From: Pseudomonadota bacterium
Lineage (GTDB): Bacteria; Pseudomonadota; Gammaproteobacteria; SZUA-229
Direction of reading: 5' to 3'
Length of the DNA stretch: 8,563 nt
Assembly: GCA_030673345.1 (NCBI GenBank)
Contig: DAOVJH010000041.1
Location: 1-8,563, forward strand
The notes below the pieces were generated by a model. The model did no database searches. It was given only the letters and a program-made list of their open reading frames with translations, and was not told the origin of the DNA. The position numbers and the translations under genes were made by a program. Of this stretch, positions 1 through 6,956 are shown piece after piece (the first letter of the stretch is position 1; every line of letters starts with the position of its first letter).

Positions 1-240
1 CTCTCTATCTTTTCGGGCATGGTGCCAGCCGATAAACCTGAGCTGGTCATGGTGGTGATGATAGATGAGCCAAGAAATGGTGAGCATTTTGGCGGCCAGG
101 TTGCGGCACCGGTATTTGGCAAGGTGATGTCGGGCGCGATGCGCCTTTTGGATATCGCGCCAGATAGAATCTCTAAAAAACAGTTAATGAATGCTGATGT
201 GAAGACCTCGGATACAGGGTCTCGGGGCGGTAAGGCTTAA
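1..240 (+). CDS. ftsI: Peptidoglycan D,D-transpeptidase FtsI (PBP3), C-terminal 79 residues only
   Basis: This is the 3' end of the septal transpeptidase, which cross-links new peptidoglycan in the periplasm at the division site. The reading frame is open from base 1 and ends at TAA (238-240). The visible part matches the end of the penicillin-binding domain as I know it from E. coli FtsI. It has a strand resembling 'FSGMVPADKPELVMVVMIDEP', then 'GGQVAAPVFGKVM', then 'AMRLLDIAPD', followed by a short polar tail. The catalytic SxxK, SxN and KTGT motifs lie upstream of the window and cannot be checked. murE starts 2 nt after the stop, so the two genes are surely co-transcribed. Family assignment rests on the conserved C-terminal motif and on gene order. 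Another class B PBP is possible in principle but unlikely next to murE. Confidence 0.93.
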   Translation, partial: LSIFSGMVPADKPELVMVVMIDEPRNGEHFGGQVAAPVFGKVMSGAMRLLDIAPDRISKKQLMNADVKTSDTGSRGGKA

Positions 241-242
241 TT

Positions 243-1799
243 ATGAAGCAGAATGAAGTAGCGCTGGATTTTTTGCTCGAAGGTTTTATCGACGATGCAC
301 TGGTAGAGCAATGCCATGGCATTACGGTAAATGCCCTGGTGCAGGACAATCGAAAAGCACGCAGCGGTAACCTCTTTATAGCGCACCAGGGTTATAACAC
401 GCATGGTTTGTTGTATGCGCAGGATGCAGTAGCGAAAGGGGTAACGGTCGTATTGTGGGATGGTGACCTGGAAAATCGTAGCGAGATACTCGATTCGATT
501 TCGAACAAGGTTTTATGTCTGCATTGCGATGACCTGAAGGACAAGGTCGGGGCAATCGCCTCACGTTATTATGAGCAGCCTTCGCTGTCTATGAATACTA
601 TCGGCGTTACCGGTACTGACGGAAAAACCTCTATCGCACATTTCCTGGCGCAGTGCCTGGATGCTTATGATGTGCACTGTGGTGTTCTGGGTACTCTAGG
701 TAACGGTTTTATCAATGATCTTCATCCGACAGGTCTGACCACGGTGGATGCGTTGCTGGTTCAGAAGACGCTGGCTGAGATACAGCAGGCTGGTGCCAGG
801 CATGTCGTGATGGAAGTGTCATCGCACGGTCTGGATCAGGGACGTGTAAATGGTGTGGCATTTACGACAGCAGTGCTCAGTAACATGGGGGCTGATCATC
901 TGGACTATCATGGCACGCTGGATAACTATGCGGCTGCAAAAAAACGTCTGTTTTATACGCCCGGCCTGGGTGCTGCAGTCATTAATCTCGATGACGAATT
1001 TGGCCGCAAGCTTGCAGAAGAAGTGCGTGATCATGTCTGCGTCTGGGGATATAGTTTAGAAAAAGATGTCTCAGCTTATAAAGATATCGCGGATTATTTC
1101 GTCAATGCTCAGGCGATAAAACCATTCGAGCGTGGTTACCATCTTTCAGTTTCTACGCCTAAGGGTGAGGCCTGTTTTGATATCCCGTTACTGGGCAGAT
1201 TTAATGTTTCTAATGCACTGGCGGTATTGTCAACTCTGCTTGTCAGTCAGTTCTCTCTCGAACACGCAGTTAGCAGTTTGTCTGATGTTCGCTCTGTCGA
1301 CGGGCGTGTAGAGATCATCACTGAACAGAATAAGCCTACCGTGGTGGTGGATTACGCGCACACCGAGCAGGGTCTGTCTGCTGTCTGCCAGTCGATGCGC
1401 GAGCATTTCGAAGGTAATCTGTGGTGTGTCTTTGGTTGTGGCGGTGATCGTGACCGCAGTAAGCGACCATTGATGGCAAAGGTTGCAGAAAAATATACCG
1501 ATAGAATTATTGTTACTACAGATAATCCTCGTCATGAAGATCCGCAGGCTATCATCGATGAAGTGATGGCTGGTTTTTCATCAGTCGACAATGTTGAGGC
1601 CGTGATCGATCGGCGTCAGGCGATCGATATCGCTATTACCAACGCGCGATCTGGTGATGTAGTGTTGCTGGCGGGTAAGGGTCATGAGACAAGTCAGATC
1701 GTCGGTGATGTACATATCGCTTTTGATGACCGGCGAGTGGCGCGTGAACTTTTGTCTAGCAGAGAGCCTGATGACGAAGGCAGTGAGGAGCCTGCGTGA
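243..1799 (+). CDS. murE: UDP-N-acetylmuramoyl-L-alanyl-D-glutamate--2,6-diaminopimelate ligase MurE
   Basis: This cytoplasmic ATP-dependent ligase adds meso-diaminopimelate to UDP-MurNAc-L-Ala-D-Glu. The product is 518 residues, slightly longer than the E. coli enzyme (about 495). Domain 1 carries the uridine-binding region with 'DNRKARSGNLF' (35-45), where most family members have DSR. The ATP loop is GVTGTDGKTS (121-130); the Asp at 126 sits where Asn is usual. Further motifs are 'TGLTTVDALL' (163-172), 'MEVSSHGLDQGRV' (190-202) and 'DHLDYHGT' (218-225). Lys233 in 'YAAAKKRL' aligns with the carbamylated lysine. Domain 3 has 'VVVDYAHT' (367-374), 'FGCGGDRDRSKRP' (397-409), the DAP-specifying DNPR (427-430) and GKGHE (478-482). 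The last dozen residues form an acidic tail. The start ATG lies 2 nt after ftsI, with TAAGG (231-235) as a modest ribosome binding site 7 nt upstream. The DNPR motif argues for DAP rather than lysine as substrate. Confidence 0.97.
   Translation: MKQNEVALDFLLEGFIDDALVEQCHGITVNALVQDNRKARSGNLFIAHQGYNTHGLLYAQDAVAKGVTVVLWDGDLENRSEILDSISNKVLCLHCDDLKDKVGAIASRYYEQPSLSMNTIGVTGTDGKTSIAHFLAQCLDAYDVHCGVLGTLGNGFINDLHPTGLTTVDALLVQKTLAEIQQAGARHVVMEVSSHGLDQGRVNGVAFTTAVLSNMGADHLDYHGTLDNYAAAKKRLFYTPGLGAAVINLDDEFGRKLAEEVRDHVCVWGYSLEKDVSAYKDIADYFVNAQAIKPFERGYHLSVSTPKGEACFDIPLLGRFNVSNALAVLSTLLVSQFSLEHAVSSLSDVRSVDGRVEIITEQNKPTVVVDYAHTEQGLSAVCQSMREHFEGNLWCVFGCGGDRDRSKRPLMAKVAEKYTDRIIVTTDNPRHEDPQAIIDEVMAGFSSVDNVEAVIDRRQAIDIAITNARSGDVVLLAGKGHETSQIVGDVHIAFDDRRVARELLSSREPDDEGSEEPA
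1785..1790 (+). promoter_or_regulatory. Ribosome binding site of murF that selects among four tandem start codons
   Basis: GAGGAG at 1785-1790 is a strong Shine-Dalgarno sequence inside the last codons of murE. Four consecutive in-frame start-type codons follow: GTG 1796, ATG 1799, ATG 1802 and ATG 1805. Spacing from the end of the motif is 5 nt to the GTG, 8 nt to ATG 1799, 11 nt to ATG 1802 and 14 nt to ATG 1805. ATG 1799 has the best spacing and shares one base with the murE TGA stop, so I place the start there. Confidence 0.7.
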
Positions 1800-1824
1800 T
1801 GATGATGTCTCAAGTAGCGCAGGC
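1790..1824 (+). repeat. Inverted repeat bracketing the murF start codons
   Basis: GCCTGCG (1790-1796) and CGCAGGC (1818-1824) are exact reverse complements. As RNA they could form a GC-rich 7-bp stem around a 21-nt loop holding the murE stop and all three ATG codons of murF. The left arm touches the last base of the Shine-Dalgarno sequence. The complementarity is visible directly. Whether it folds or matters for translation is inference, and a repeat of this size can arise by chance. Confidence 0.4.
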
Positions 1825-3172
1825 ACTGGGTGCAACATTGCATGGTGATGATGTGATGATGACTGGCGTATCCAAGGATACGCGTGATATCCATACGGGC
1901 GATCTGTATGTTGCACTTAAAGGCGAGCGTTTTGACGGTCACCAGTTTGTTGCCGAGGCAAACTCTGCTGGTGCTGTCGCGGCCCTGGTGAGTAGTTCGC
2001 TGTCACTGGATGTGCCACAGGTGCAGGTCGATGATACGCGTTTAGCGCTGGGTCGACTCGCTGCTCACTGGCGTCAGATCTGGGGACAAAAGCAGACGGC
2101 GAGTAAGCTGATCGGTATCACCGGCAGCAACGGAAAGACTTCGGTAAAAGAGATGTGCAGCAAGATCCTGACTGATCATGCAGGTGCATCGGCAGTGCTG
2201 GCAACAAAAGGTAACCTGAATAATGATATCGGGCTGCCTATGACGCTGCTGGAACTAACAGAGCAGCACCATTTTGCCGTTATCGAGATGGGTGCAAACC
2301 ACGTCGGTGAGATCGATTACCTGACGAAGATCGCCAGACCTGATGTTGCACTGGTGAATAATGCGGGTCCTGCGCATCTGGAAGGTTTTGGTTCGCTGGA
2401 AAATATCGCTAAAACAAAAGCTGAGATCTACAACGGCTTATCTGATAGCGGTGTAGCTGTAATCAATCAGGATGATGCCTTCGCGTCCTACTGGAATGAT
2501 TACTGTGCTGACATGAAAGCGGTCGGTTTTTCCATGCAGGATGAGCGTGCAGATATCTACGCGCGATCGACAGGTGATAACCGCTACCAGATTATCGCAG
2601 GTACCGAAAAAGCTGAGCTCAACCTCAAAGTTCCAGGCAAGCATAATGTGATGAATGCACTGGCAGCGACGGCAGTAACCTATTCGCTGGGTCTGTCATT
2701 GCAGGCTATCGCAGCATCACTTTCCGCGTTTGAAAATATACAGGGCCGTCTGACCATCAAGCAGTCAGTGATCGGCTGCCAGGTTATCGATGATACTTAT
2801 AATGCGAATCCGCTCTCTGTGATGGCTGCTATCGATGTGCTGGCAAATATGCCGGGTGACTCGGTACTGGTGCTGGGTGATATGGCAGAGCTGGGTGAGG
2901 GTGCTGAAAGGTTACACGGAGAGATAGGTGCCAAAGCAAAGGGCGCAGGTATAAAAGCGTTATATGCGACAGGAAAGTTAAGTGTGAATACGATCGATGC
3001 GTTTGGTGAAAATGGATTTTATTTTAAAACCAAAAACGAATTGATCAATGCGCTAAAGAAAAATTTAACAACAGATAATGTTGTATTAGTAAAAGGTTCT
3101 CGCAGTGCGGCAATGGAAGAAGTAGTTGAACGGATATTAACCCATCAAAATAATAAGAAGAGGGTGAACTAA
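1799..3172 (+). CDS. murF: UDP-N-acetylmuramoyl-tripeptide--D-alanyl-D-alanine ligase MurF
   Basis: MurF adds the D-Ala-D-Ala dipeptide to UDP-MurNAc-tripeptide, the last cytoplasmic ligase step before MraY. From ATG 1799 the product is 457 residues, near the E. coli length of about 452. The N-terminal substrate domain has '[24 protein letters not shown]' spread over 25-48. The ATP loop is [14 protein letters not shown] (106-119). It is followed by '[14 protein letters not shown]' (138-151), '[12 protein letters not shown]' (161-172) and '[15 protein letters not shown]' (185-199). Lys207 in 'KTKAEIY' aligns with the carbamylated lysine. The C-terminal domain has '[11 protein letters not shown]' (280-290), '[11 protein letters not shown]' (331-341), '[10 protein letters not shown]' (359-368) and '[13 protein letters not shown]' (431-443). 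The start overlaps the murE stop by 1 nt; a GTG at 1796 is a less likely start. The last 170 bp are markedly AT-rich compared with the rest of the gene, although the protein motifs stay intact. The stop TAA (3170-3172) overlaps the mraY start. Confidence 0.97.
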   Translation: MMMSQVAQALGATLHGDDVMMTGVSKDTRDIHTGDLYVALKGERFDGHQFVAEANSAGAVAALVSSSLSLDVPQVQVDDTRLALGRLAAHWRQIWGQKQTASKLIGITGSNGKTSVKEMCSKILTDHAGASAVLATKGNLNNDIGLPMTLLELTEQHHFAVIEMGANHVGEIDYLTKIARPDVALVNNAGPAHLEGFGSLENIAKTKAEIYNGLSDSGVAVINQDDAFASYWNDYCADMKAVGFSMQDERADIYARSTGDNRYQIIAGTEKAELNLKVPGKHNVMNALAATAVTYSLGLSLQAIAASLSAFENIQGRLTIKQSVIGCQVIDDTYNANPLSVMAAIDVLANMPGDSVLVLGDMAELGEGAERLHGEIGAKAKGAGIKALYATGKLSVNTIDAFGENGFYFKTKNELINALKKNLTTDNVVLVKGSRSAAMEEVVERILTHQNNKKRVN

Positions 3173-3187
3173 TGTTTTTAACATTAG
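3169..3187 (+). promoter_or_regulatory. Perfect hairpin covering the murF stop and the mraY start codon
   Basis: CTAATGTT (3169-3176) and AACATTAG (3180-3187) are exact reverse complements separated by TTT. As RNA this is an 8-bp stem with a 3-nt loop. The murF stop TAA (3170-3172) and the mraY ATG (3172-3174) both lie in the left arm. The mraY Shine-Dalgarno sequence (GAGGG, 3160-3164) is just outside the stem. A ribosome finishing murF would melt the structure, which would fit translational coupling. The pairing is seen in the sequence and the regulatory role is inference. The stem is mostly A-U pairs, so it would be only moderately stable. Confidence 0.45.
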
Positions 3188-4254
3188 CTGAGTATCTACA
3201 ACAATATGAAAGCGGTTTTTCCGTGTTTCAATATATTACTTTACGTGCCATTTTTGGCACCATTACCGCACTGGTTTTATCCCTCGTGATCGGCCCCGCC
3301 ATGATACGAAAGCTGGCCAGTTACAAGATCGGTCAGCAGATACGTGATGATGGTCCGCAATCACATCTCTCCAAAGCCGGCACGCCCACCATGGGCGGCG
3401 CATTGATCCTGGTTTCGATCGCCATCAGTACGCTGTTATGGGCTGATCTTTCCAGTGAAAAGATATGGGTGGTATTAGGTGTCACCATGGCTTTTGGCCT
3501 GATCGGCGGCGTCGATGATTATAAAAAACTGGTTTATGGCAATTCAAAAGGTTTATCGGCAAAGGCTAAATATTTCTGGCAGACCGTGTTCGGTCTTGGT
3601 GCCGCGTATTACATGTTCAGCGCGGCGACGACGCCGGTAGAGACGACGCTGATCGTGCCATTTTTAAAAGATGTGATGTTGCCATTAGGCGCAGGATTTA
3701 TAGTGCTTACCTACCTGGTAATCGTCGGTAGCAGTAATGCAGTAAACCTGACGGATGGCCTCGATGGCCTGGCGATCATGCCGACCGTCATGGTTGCTGG
3801 CGCGCTCGGTGTATTTGCCTATCTGACAGGTCACGCGACATTTGCTAACTACCTGGGTATCCCCTATGTCTCCGGTGTCGGAGAGCTTACTATTTTCTGT
3901 GGCGCGCTGGTCGGTGCCGGGCTGGGTTTTTTGTGGTTCAACACTTATCCTGCGATGGTGTTCATGGGTGATGTGGGTGCACTGGCGCTGGGTGCTGCAC
4001 TCGGCATCATCGCTGTATACGTCAGGCAGGAACTGGTACTGCTTATCATGGGTGGGGTCTTCGTGATGGAGACCGTCTCGGTTATCCTGCAGGTCGGTTC
4101 GTTCAAACTGACCGGTAAGCGGATCTTTCGTATGGCACCGATCCATCATCATTTTGAATTAAAAGGATGGCCTGAACCGAGGGTGATCGTCCGCTTCTGG
4201 ATCATCACTGTCGTGCTGGTGCTGGTCGGTCTGGCTTCATTGAAGGTCAGGTAG
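3172..4254 (+). CDS. mraY: Phospho-N-acetylmuramoyl-pentapeptide-transferase MraY
   Basis: MraY is the integral inner-membrane enzyme that transfers phospho-MurNAc-pentapeptide from UDP to undecaprenyl phosphate, making lipid I. The product is 360 residues, the same length as E. coli MraY. About ten hydrophobic segments can be seen, the first near 22-44 and the last near 341-357. Family motifs are '[19 protein letters not shown]' (58-76), the DDYKK aspartates Asp115 and Asp116, '[13 protein letters not shown]' (189-201), '[16 protein letters not shown]' (256-271) with the catalytic Asp267, and the histidine motif '[15 protein letters not shown]' (321-335) with His325-327. All expected catalytic residues are present. 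The ATG shares one base with the murF stop, and GAGGG (3160-3164) lies 7 nt upstream. The first 70 bp are very AT-rich with TTA leucine codons, unlike the body of the gene. The protein feeds lipid I to MurG, encoded three genes downstream. Confidence 0.98.
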   Translation: MFLTLAEYLQQYESGFSVFQYITLRAIFGTITALVLSLVIGPAMIRKLASYKIGQQIRDDGPQSHLSKAGTPTMGGALILVSIAISTLLWADLSSEKIWVVLGVTMAFGLIGGVDDYKKLVYGNSKGLSAKAKYFWQTVFGLGAAYYMFSAATTPVETTLIVPFLKDVMLPLGAGFIVLTYLVIVGSSNAVNLTDGLDGLAIMPTVMVAGALGVFAYLTGHATFANYLGIPYVSGVGELTIFCGALVGAGLGFLWFNTYPAMVFMGDVGALALGAALGIIAVYVRQELVLLIMGGVFVMETVSVILQVGSFKLTGKRIFRMAPIHHHFELKGWPEPRVIVRFWIITVVLVLVGLASLKVR

Positions 4255-4278
4255 ATCGATTAGGCAAATTTATTAATT
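4255..4278 (+). other. Only intergenic gap in the window, AT-rich murD leader
   Basis: These 24 bp separate the mraY stop from the first possible murD start. Only 5 of the 24 bases are G or C. An in-frame TAG at 4261-4263 blocks any earlier murD start. I see no hairpin followed by a T run, no good promoter and no strong Shine-Dalgarno sequence. The nearest purine patch, AGG at 4262-4264, is 14 nt from ATG 4279 and therefore too distant. Confidence 0.6.
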
Positions 4279-5652
4279 ATGAGCATGAGCGCATTACATA
4301 TAATGACTATTAAACCTGAACAAGCTGTTTATACACTGGTCGTCGGACTGGGTAAGACAGGTTTGTCTGTGGTGCGCTACCTGCGGTCGATCGGTGAAGC
4401 TGTCATCGTAGTCGATAGCCGAGATATTCCGCCGGCGCTCAATGTCCTGAAAAATGAATACAGTGATGTCGTGTTGCATACCGGATCGTTTGATGTTTCA
4501 TTGTTTGTTAATGCGCGCCGTATCATCGTCAGCCCGGGTGTTGCCCTGACTGAACCGGCACTGGTTGCTGCAAGAGAAAATAATATCGAGATAATCGGTG
4601 ATATCGATCTGTTTGCGCATGAAGTGAAGGCGCCGGTTGTCGGTATAACCGGTTCGAATGGCAAGTCGACGGTCACCACATTGTTAGCCCTGATGGCCTC
4701 GCAGGCCGGCTTGAGTGCTGTGGCCAGTGGCAACATCGGTACACCTGTGCTCGATTCTCTGGATGATGATATCGGTTTATACGTGCTCGAGTTATCCAGC
4801 TTTCAGCTGGAGACGCTGCAGAGGCTGCCGATGAAAGCTGCCGTGGTATTAAATATCAGTGCCGACCATCTGGATCGTTATGACAACCTTGCTGCCTATG
4901 CGATGAGCAAACAGGTGATCTATGAAAATGCTGAAGTACTGGTTCTGAATAAAGACGATACACTCGCGAGCCAGGTGAATGATTCAACGGACAGGTCGGC
5001 GAGTCGGCAACTCCGTTTTACGCTAGGCATGCCGGCAGAAAATGAATTCGGTCTCTGCGGCGATAACGATGCAAGCCTGTGTTTTGGTCAGCAAAAACTA
5101 CTGGCAGTCGATGAGCTAAAGATCAAAGGCAGGCATAACCTGCAGAACGCATTAGCCGCACTGGCGCTTGGACATGCGATCGGATTGTCGATGCAAGACA
5201 TGCTCGATGCATTAAAACAGTTTAAAGGTCTGCGCCATCGTACCCAGTTTGTTGCACAGATAGATGGTGTCAACTGGATCAATGATTCAAAAGCGACAAA
5301 TGTGGGCGCAGCGATTGCAGCACTTGTTGGACTGCCGGGTAAACATGTCCTTATCGCAGGCGGAATCGCAAAAGGTGCTGACTTCTCAGAACTGACTGAA
5401 GTGGTAAAGCAGAAATGCCGTGCGGTCATCTTGCTGGGTAAAGACGCAGAGATAATCCAGTCCGTCATGCCCGAAGGGATGCCGGTCGAGCGAGTCGCTG
5501 ATATGGGCTCTGCCGTCGCCGCTGCAACAACGCTGGCGCAGCCGGGTGACAATGTCCTGTTGGCGCCAGCCTGTGCAAGTTTTGATATGTTTGATGATTT
5601 TGAACATCGTGGTGATGTCTTCATACAGGCAGTGGAGGCATTGGAATCATGA
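4279..5652 (+). CDS. murD: UDP-N-acetylmuramoyl-L-alanine--D-glutamate ligase MurD
   Basis: MurD adds D-glutamate to UDP-MurNAc-L-Ala in the cytoplasm. From ATG 4279 the product is 457 residues; E. coli MurD has about 438. The N-terminal Rossmann-like domain has 'VVGLGKTGLSVV' (21-32) and 'VSPGVAL' (84-90). The ATP loop is [14 protein letters not shown] (122-135). Next come 'SGNIGTP' (150-156), 'LELSSFQLETL' (170-180) and 'LNISADHLDRY' (191-201). Lys211 in 'SKQVIYENA' aligns with the carbamylated lysine. The C-terminal domain has 'KGRHNLQNALAALALG' (283-298), 'INDSKATNVG' (334-343), 'GGIAKGADF' (361-369; GGDGKxADF is more familiar) and 'APACASFDMFDDFEHRGD' (429-446). Possible starts are ATG 4279, ATG 4285 (inside a repeated ATGAGC) and ATG 4303. 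None has a convincing ribosome binding site. ATG 4303 would give 449 residues, with an N-terminus closer to E. coli MurD. The stop overlaps the ftsW start by 4 nt. Confidence 0.96.
   Translation: MSMSALHIMTIKPEQAVYTLVVGLGKTGLSVVRYLRSIGEAVIVVDSRDIPPALNVLKNEYSDVVLHTGSFDVSLFVNARRIIVSPGVALTEPALVAARENNIEIIGDIDLFAHEVKAPVVGITGSNGKSTVTTLLALMASQAGLSAVASGNIGTPVLDSLDDDIGLYVLELSSFQLETLQRLPMKAAVVLNISADHLDRYDNLAAYAMSKQVIYENAEVLVLNKDDTLASQVNDSTDRSASRQLRFTLGMPAENEFGLCGDNDASLCFGQQKLLAVDELKIKGRHNLQNALAALALGHAIGLSMQDMLDALKQFKGLRHRTQFVAQIDGVNWINDSKATNVGAAIAALVGLPGKHVLIAGGIAKGADFSELTEVVKQKCRAVILLGKDAEIIQSVMPEGMPVERVADMGSAVAAATTLAQPGDNVLLAPACASFDMFDDFEHRGDVFIQAVEALES
5634..5638 (+). promoter_or_regulatory. Ribosome binding site of ftsW within murD
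   Basis: GGAGG at 5634-5638 lies in the last codons of murD, 10 nt before the ATG at 5649, which is part of an ATGA overlap. The spacing is slightly long but usable. The next in-frame ATG codons, at 5661, 5679 and 5691, are too far from it, so it supports the upstream start. Confidence 0.6.
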
Positions 5653-6956
5653 GTGAGGTCATGCATGCTGCCAGTGACATGTTCACCAGGATGACATCGG
5701 TAAGGTCGCCGCGCATCCAGTTGGTCGACTGGTTCGGTCTGAAAGTCGATACCGATGATTTAGACCCTGTGCTATTGATCTCATTCATCTCATTATTGAC
5801 CATCGGTGTCATCATGGTGGCTTCCTCATCCATCAGTGTTGCTGACAGAGATTATTTAAATCCATTTTATTATCTACAGCGCCAGCTGGTGTTTGTTGCT
5901 ATCGGTTTAATCGCTGCATTGAGTGTTTTCAAGATCAGGCTGGTGCAGTGGGAAAAATCCGGTATGGCGTTATTGCTATTTGCCCTGTTTTTACTGGTGC
6001 TGGTATTGATACCTGGTGTCGGAAAAACAGTGAATGGCAGTACGCGCTGGCTGCCTCTCGGAGTGTTCAGTCTACAGGTCTCAGAGCTGGTGAAACTTTT
6101 TCTGGTGATCTACGTGGCGGGTTACCTGGTTCGTCATGGCGATGCGGTGCGTAGTTCGCTGATTGGTTTTCTGAAACCGATGTTGATGGTTGGCCTGGCG
6201 GGCTTGCTTCTACTGATCGAACCTGACTTCGGTGCCACTGTTGTCATCATGGCTACGGTGCTCGGTATGACGTTCCTGGCGGGCGCAAGGTTTATCCAGT
6301 TCATCTCGTTTGTATTTATCTTTGCCAGTGCGGCGATGTTACTGGTGGTGACGTCGCCGTATCGTATGCAGCGATTAACATCATTCGCTAATCCCTGGGC
6401 TGACCCTTTTGATAGCGGTTTTCAATTGACACAATCGCTGATCGCCATCGGTACCGGCGGCTGGTTCGGAACCGGTCTTGGCGGCAGCGTGCAAAAATTG
6501 TTTTATTTGCCGGAGTCACACACTGACTTCCTTTTTGCCGTGTTATCAGAAGAGCTGGGTTTTGTCGGTGTGAGTATCGTTGTGCTGTTGTACGCAACAT
6601 TATTTTTCAGAGCATTGAAGATCGCTTCACAGGCAGAAAAAGCGGGCAATTATTTTGCTGCTTACCTGGCATACGGTATCGGTATCTGGCTATCGATGCA
6701 GGCTGTGATCAACATGGGCGTAAATATCGGTTTGTTGCCGACCAAAGGTTTGACGTTGCCGTTGATGAGTTATGGCGGAAGTAGCCTGGTGGTCTGCTGT
6801 ATTGCTATCGGCCTGTTGATGCGCATACATTATGAGAACAGTGGTGTAGCAAAACAGGCGAGTAAGAACCTGGGTAAGAAGACAGCCAGGCAAAAAAGAA
6901 AGGCGGCTGCAAAAACAAGAGCGGCACACATAAAAGCGGGAGGGGCATTGTTATGA
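5649..6956 (+). CDS. ftsW: Septal peptidoglycan glycosyltransferase FtsW (SEDS family)
   Basis: FtsW is the SEDS-family membrane polymerase that strings lipid II into glycan at the division septum, working with the class B PBP FtsI encoded upstream. The product is 435 residues. About 40 cytoplasmic residues come first, then roughly ten hydrophobic segments (about 40-60, 78-97, 104-122, 145-161, 175-190, 194-210, 215-234, 300-320, 338-360, 371-393). Conserved motifs are 'GVGKTVNGSTRWLPLG' (123-138), 'QVSELVKL' (143-150), 'IEPDFGATVV' (190-199), 'YLPESHTDFLFAVLSEELG' (286-304) and 'LPTKGLTLPLMSYGGSS' (363-379). Asp293 in the HTDF motif corresponds to the catalytic aspartate known in the family. 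The C-terminal tail (about 401-429) is strongly basic, with many Lys and Arg and no hydrophobic stretch. RodA is the paralogous alternative, but position in the dcw cluster and the long N-terminal extension favour FtsW. The ATG overlaps the murD stop by 4 nt, and the stop overlaps murG by 4 nt. Confidence 0.96.
   Translation: MSEVMHAASDMFTRMTSVRSPRIQLVDWFGLKVDTDDLDPVLLISFISLLTIGVIMVASSSISVADRDYLNPFYYLQRQLVFVAIGLIAALSVFKIRLVQWEKSGMALLLFALFLLVLVLIPGVGKTVNGSTRWLPLGVFSLQVSELVKLFLVIYVAGYLVRHGDAVRSSLIGFLKPMLMVGLAGLLLLIEPDFGATVVIMATVLGMTFLAGARFIQFISFVFIFASAAMLLVVTSPYRMQRLTSFANPWADPFDSGFQLTQSLIAIGTGGWFGTGLGGSVQKLFYLPESHTDFLFAVLSEELGFVGVSIVVLLYATLFFRALKIASQAEKAGNYFAAYLAYGIGIWLSMQAVINMGVNIGLLPTKGLTLPLMSYGGSSLVVCCIAIGLLMRIHYENSGVAKQASKNLGKKTARQKRKAAAKTRAAHIKAGGALL

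Noticed and set aside
1796..1798. GTG as the murF start
   Set aside because: It is only 5 nt from the Shine-Dalgarno sequence, and the adjacent ATG at 1799 has better spacing and the usual TGATG stop-start overlap.
3685..4152. Antisense open frame of 155 codons opposite mraY
   Set aside because: The translation is rich in His, Asp, Gln and Arg with no hydrophobic core or known motif, and the + strand encodes an intact, highly conserved MraY.
4299..4304. Perfect TATAAT hexamer overlapping the third candidate ATG of murD
   Set aside because: At spacings of 16 to 18 nt the upstream hexamers match TTGACA at 3 positions at best, and there is no TG extension. A transcript would start inside murD past its likely starts. 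A chance match in AT-rich sequence is more likely.
5088..5666. Antisense open frame of 192 codons opposite the end of murD
   Set aside because: Its translation is low-complexity, rich in Ser, Ala and Thr, with no recognisable domain, and it lies opposite fully conserved MurD motifs. It is a by-product of murD codon use.
6892..6898. AAAAAAG heptamer in ftsW resembling a -1 frameshift slippery site
   Set aside because: The heptamer is not in the codon phase needed for tandem -1 slippage (zero-frame codons are CAA AAA AGA), and ftsW simply continues to a normal stop overlapping murG.
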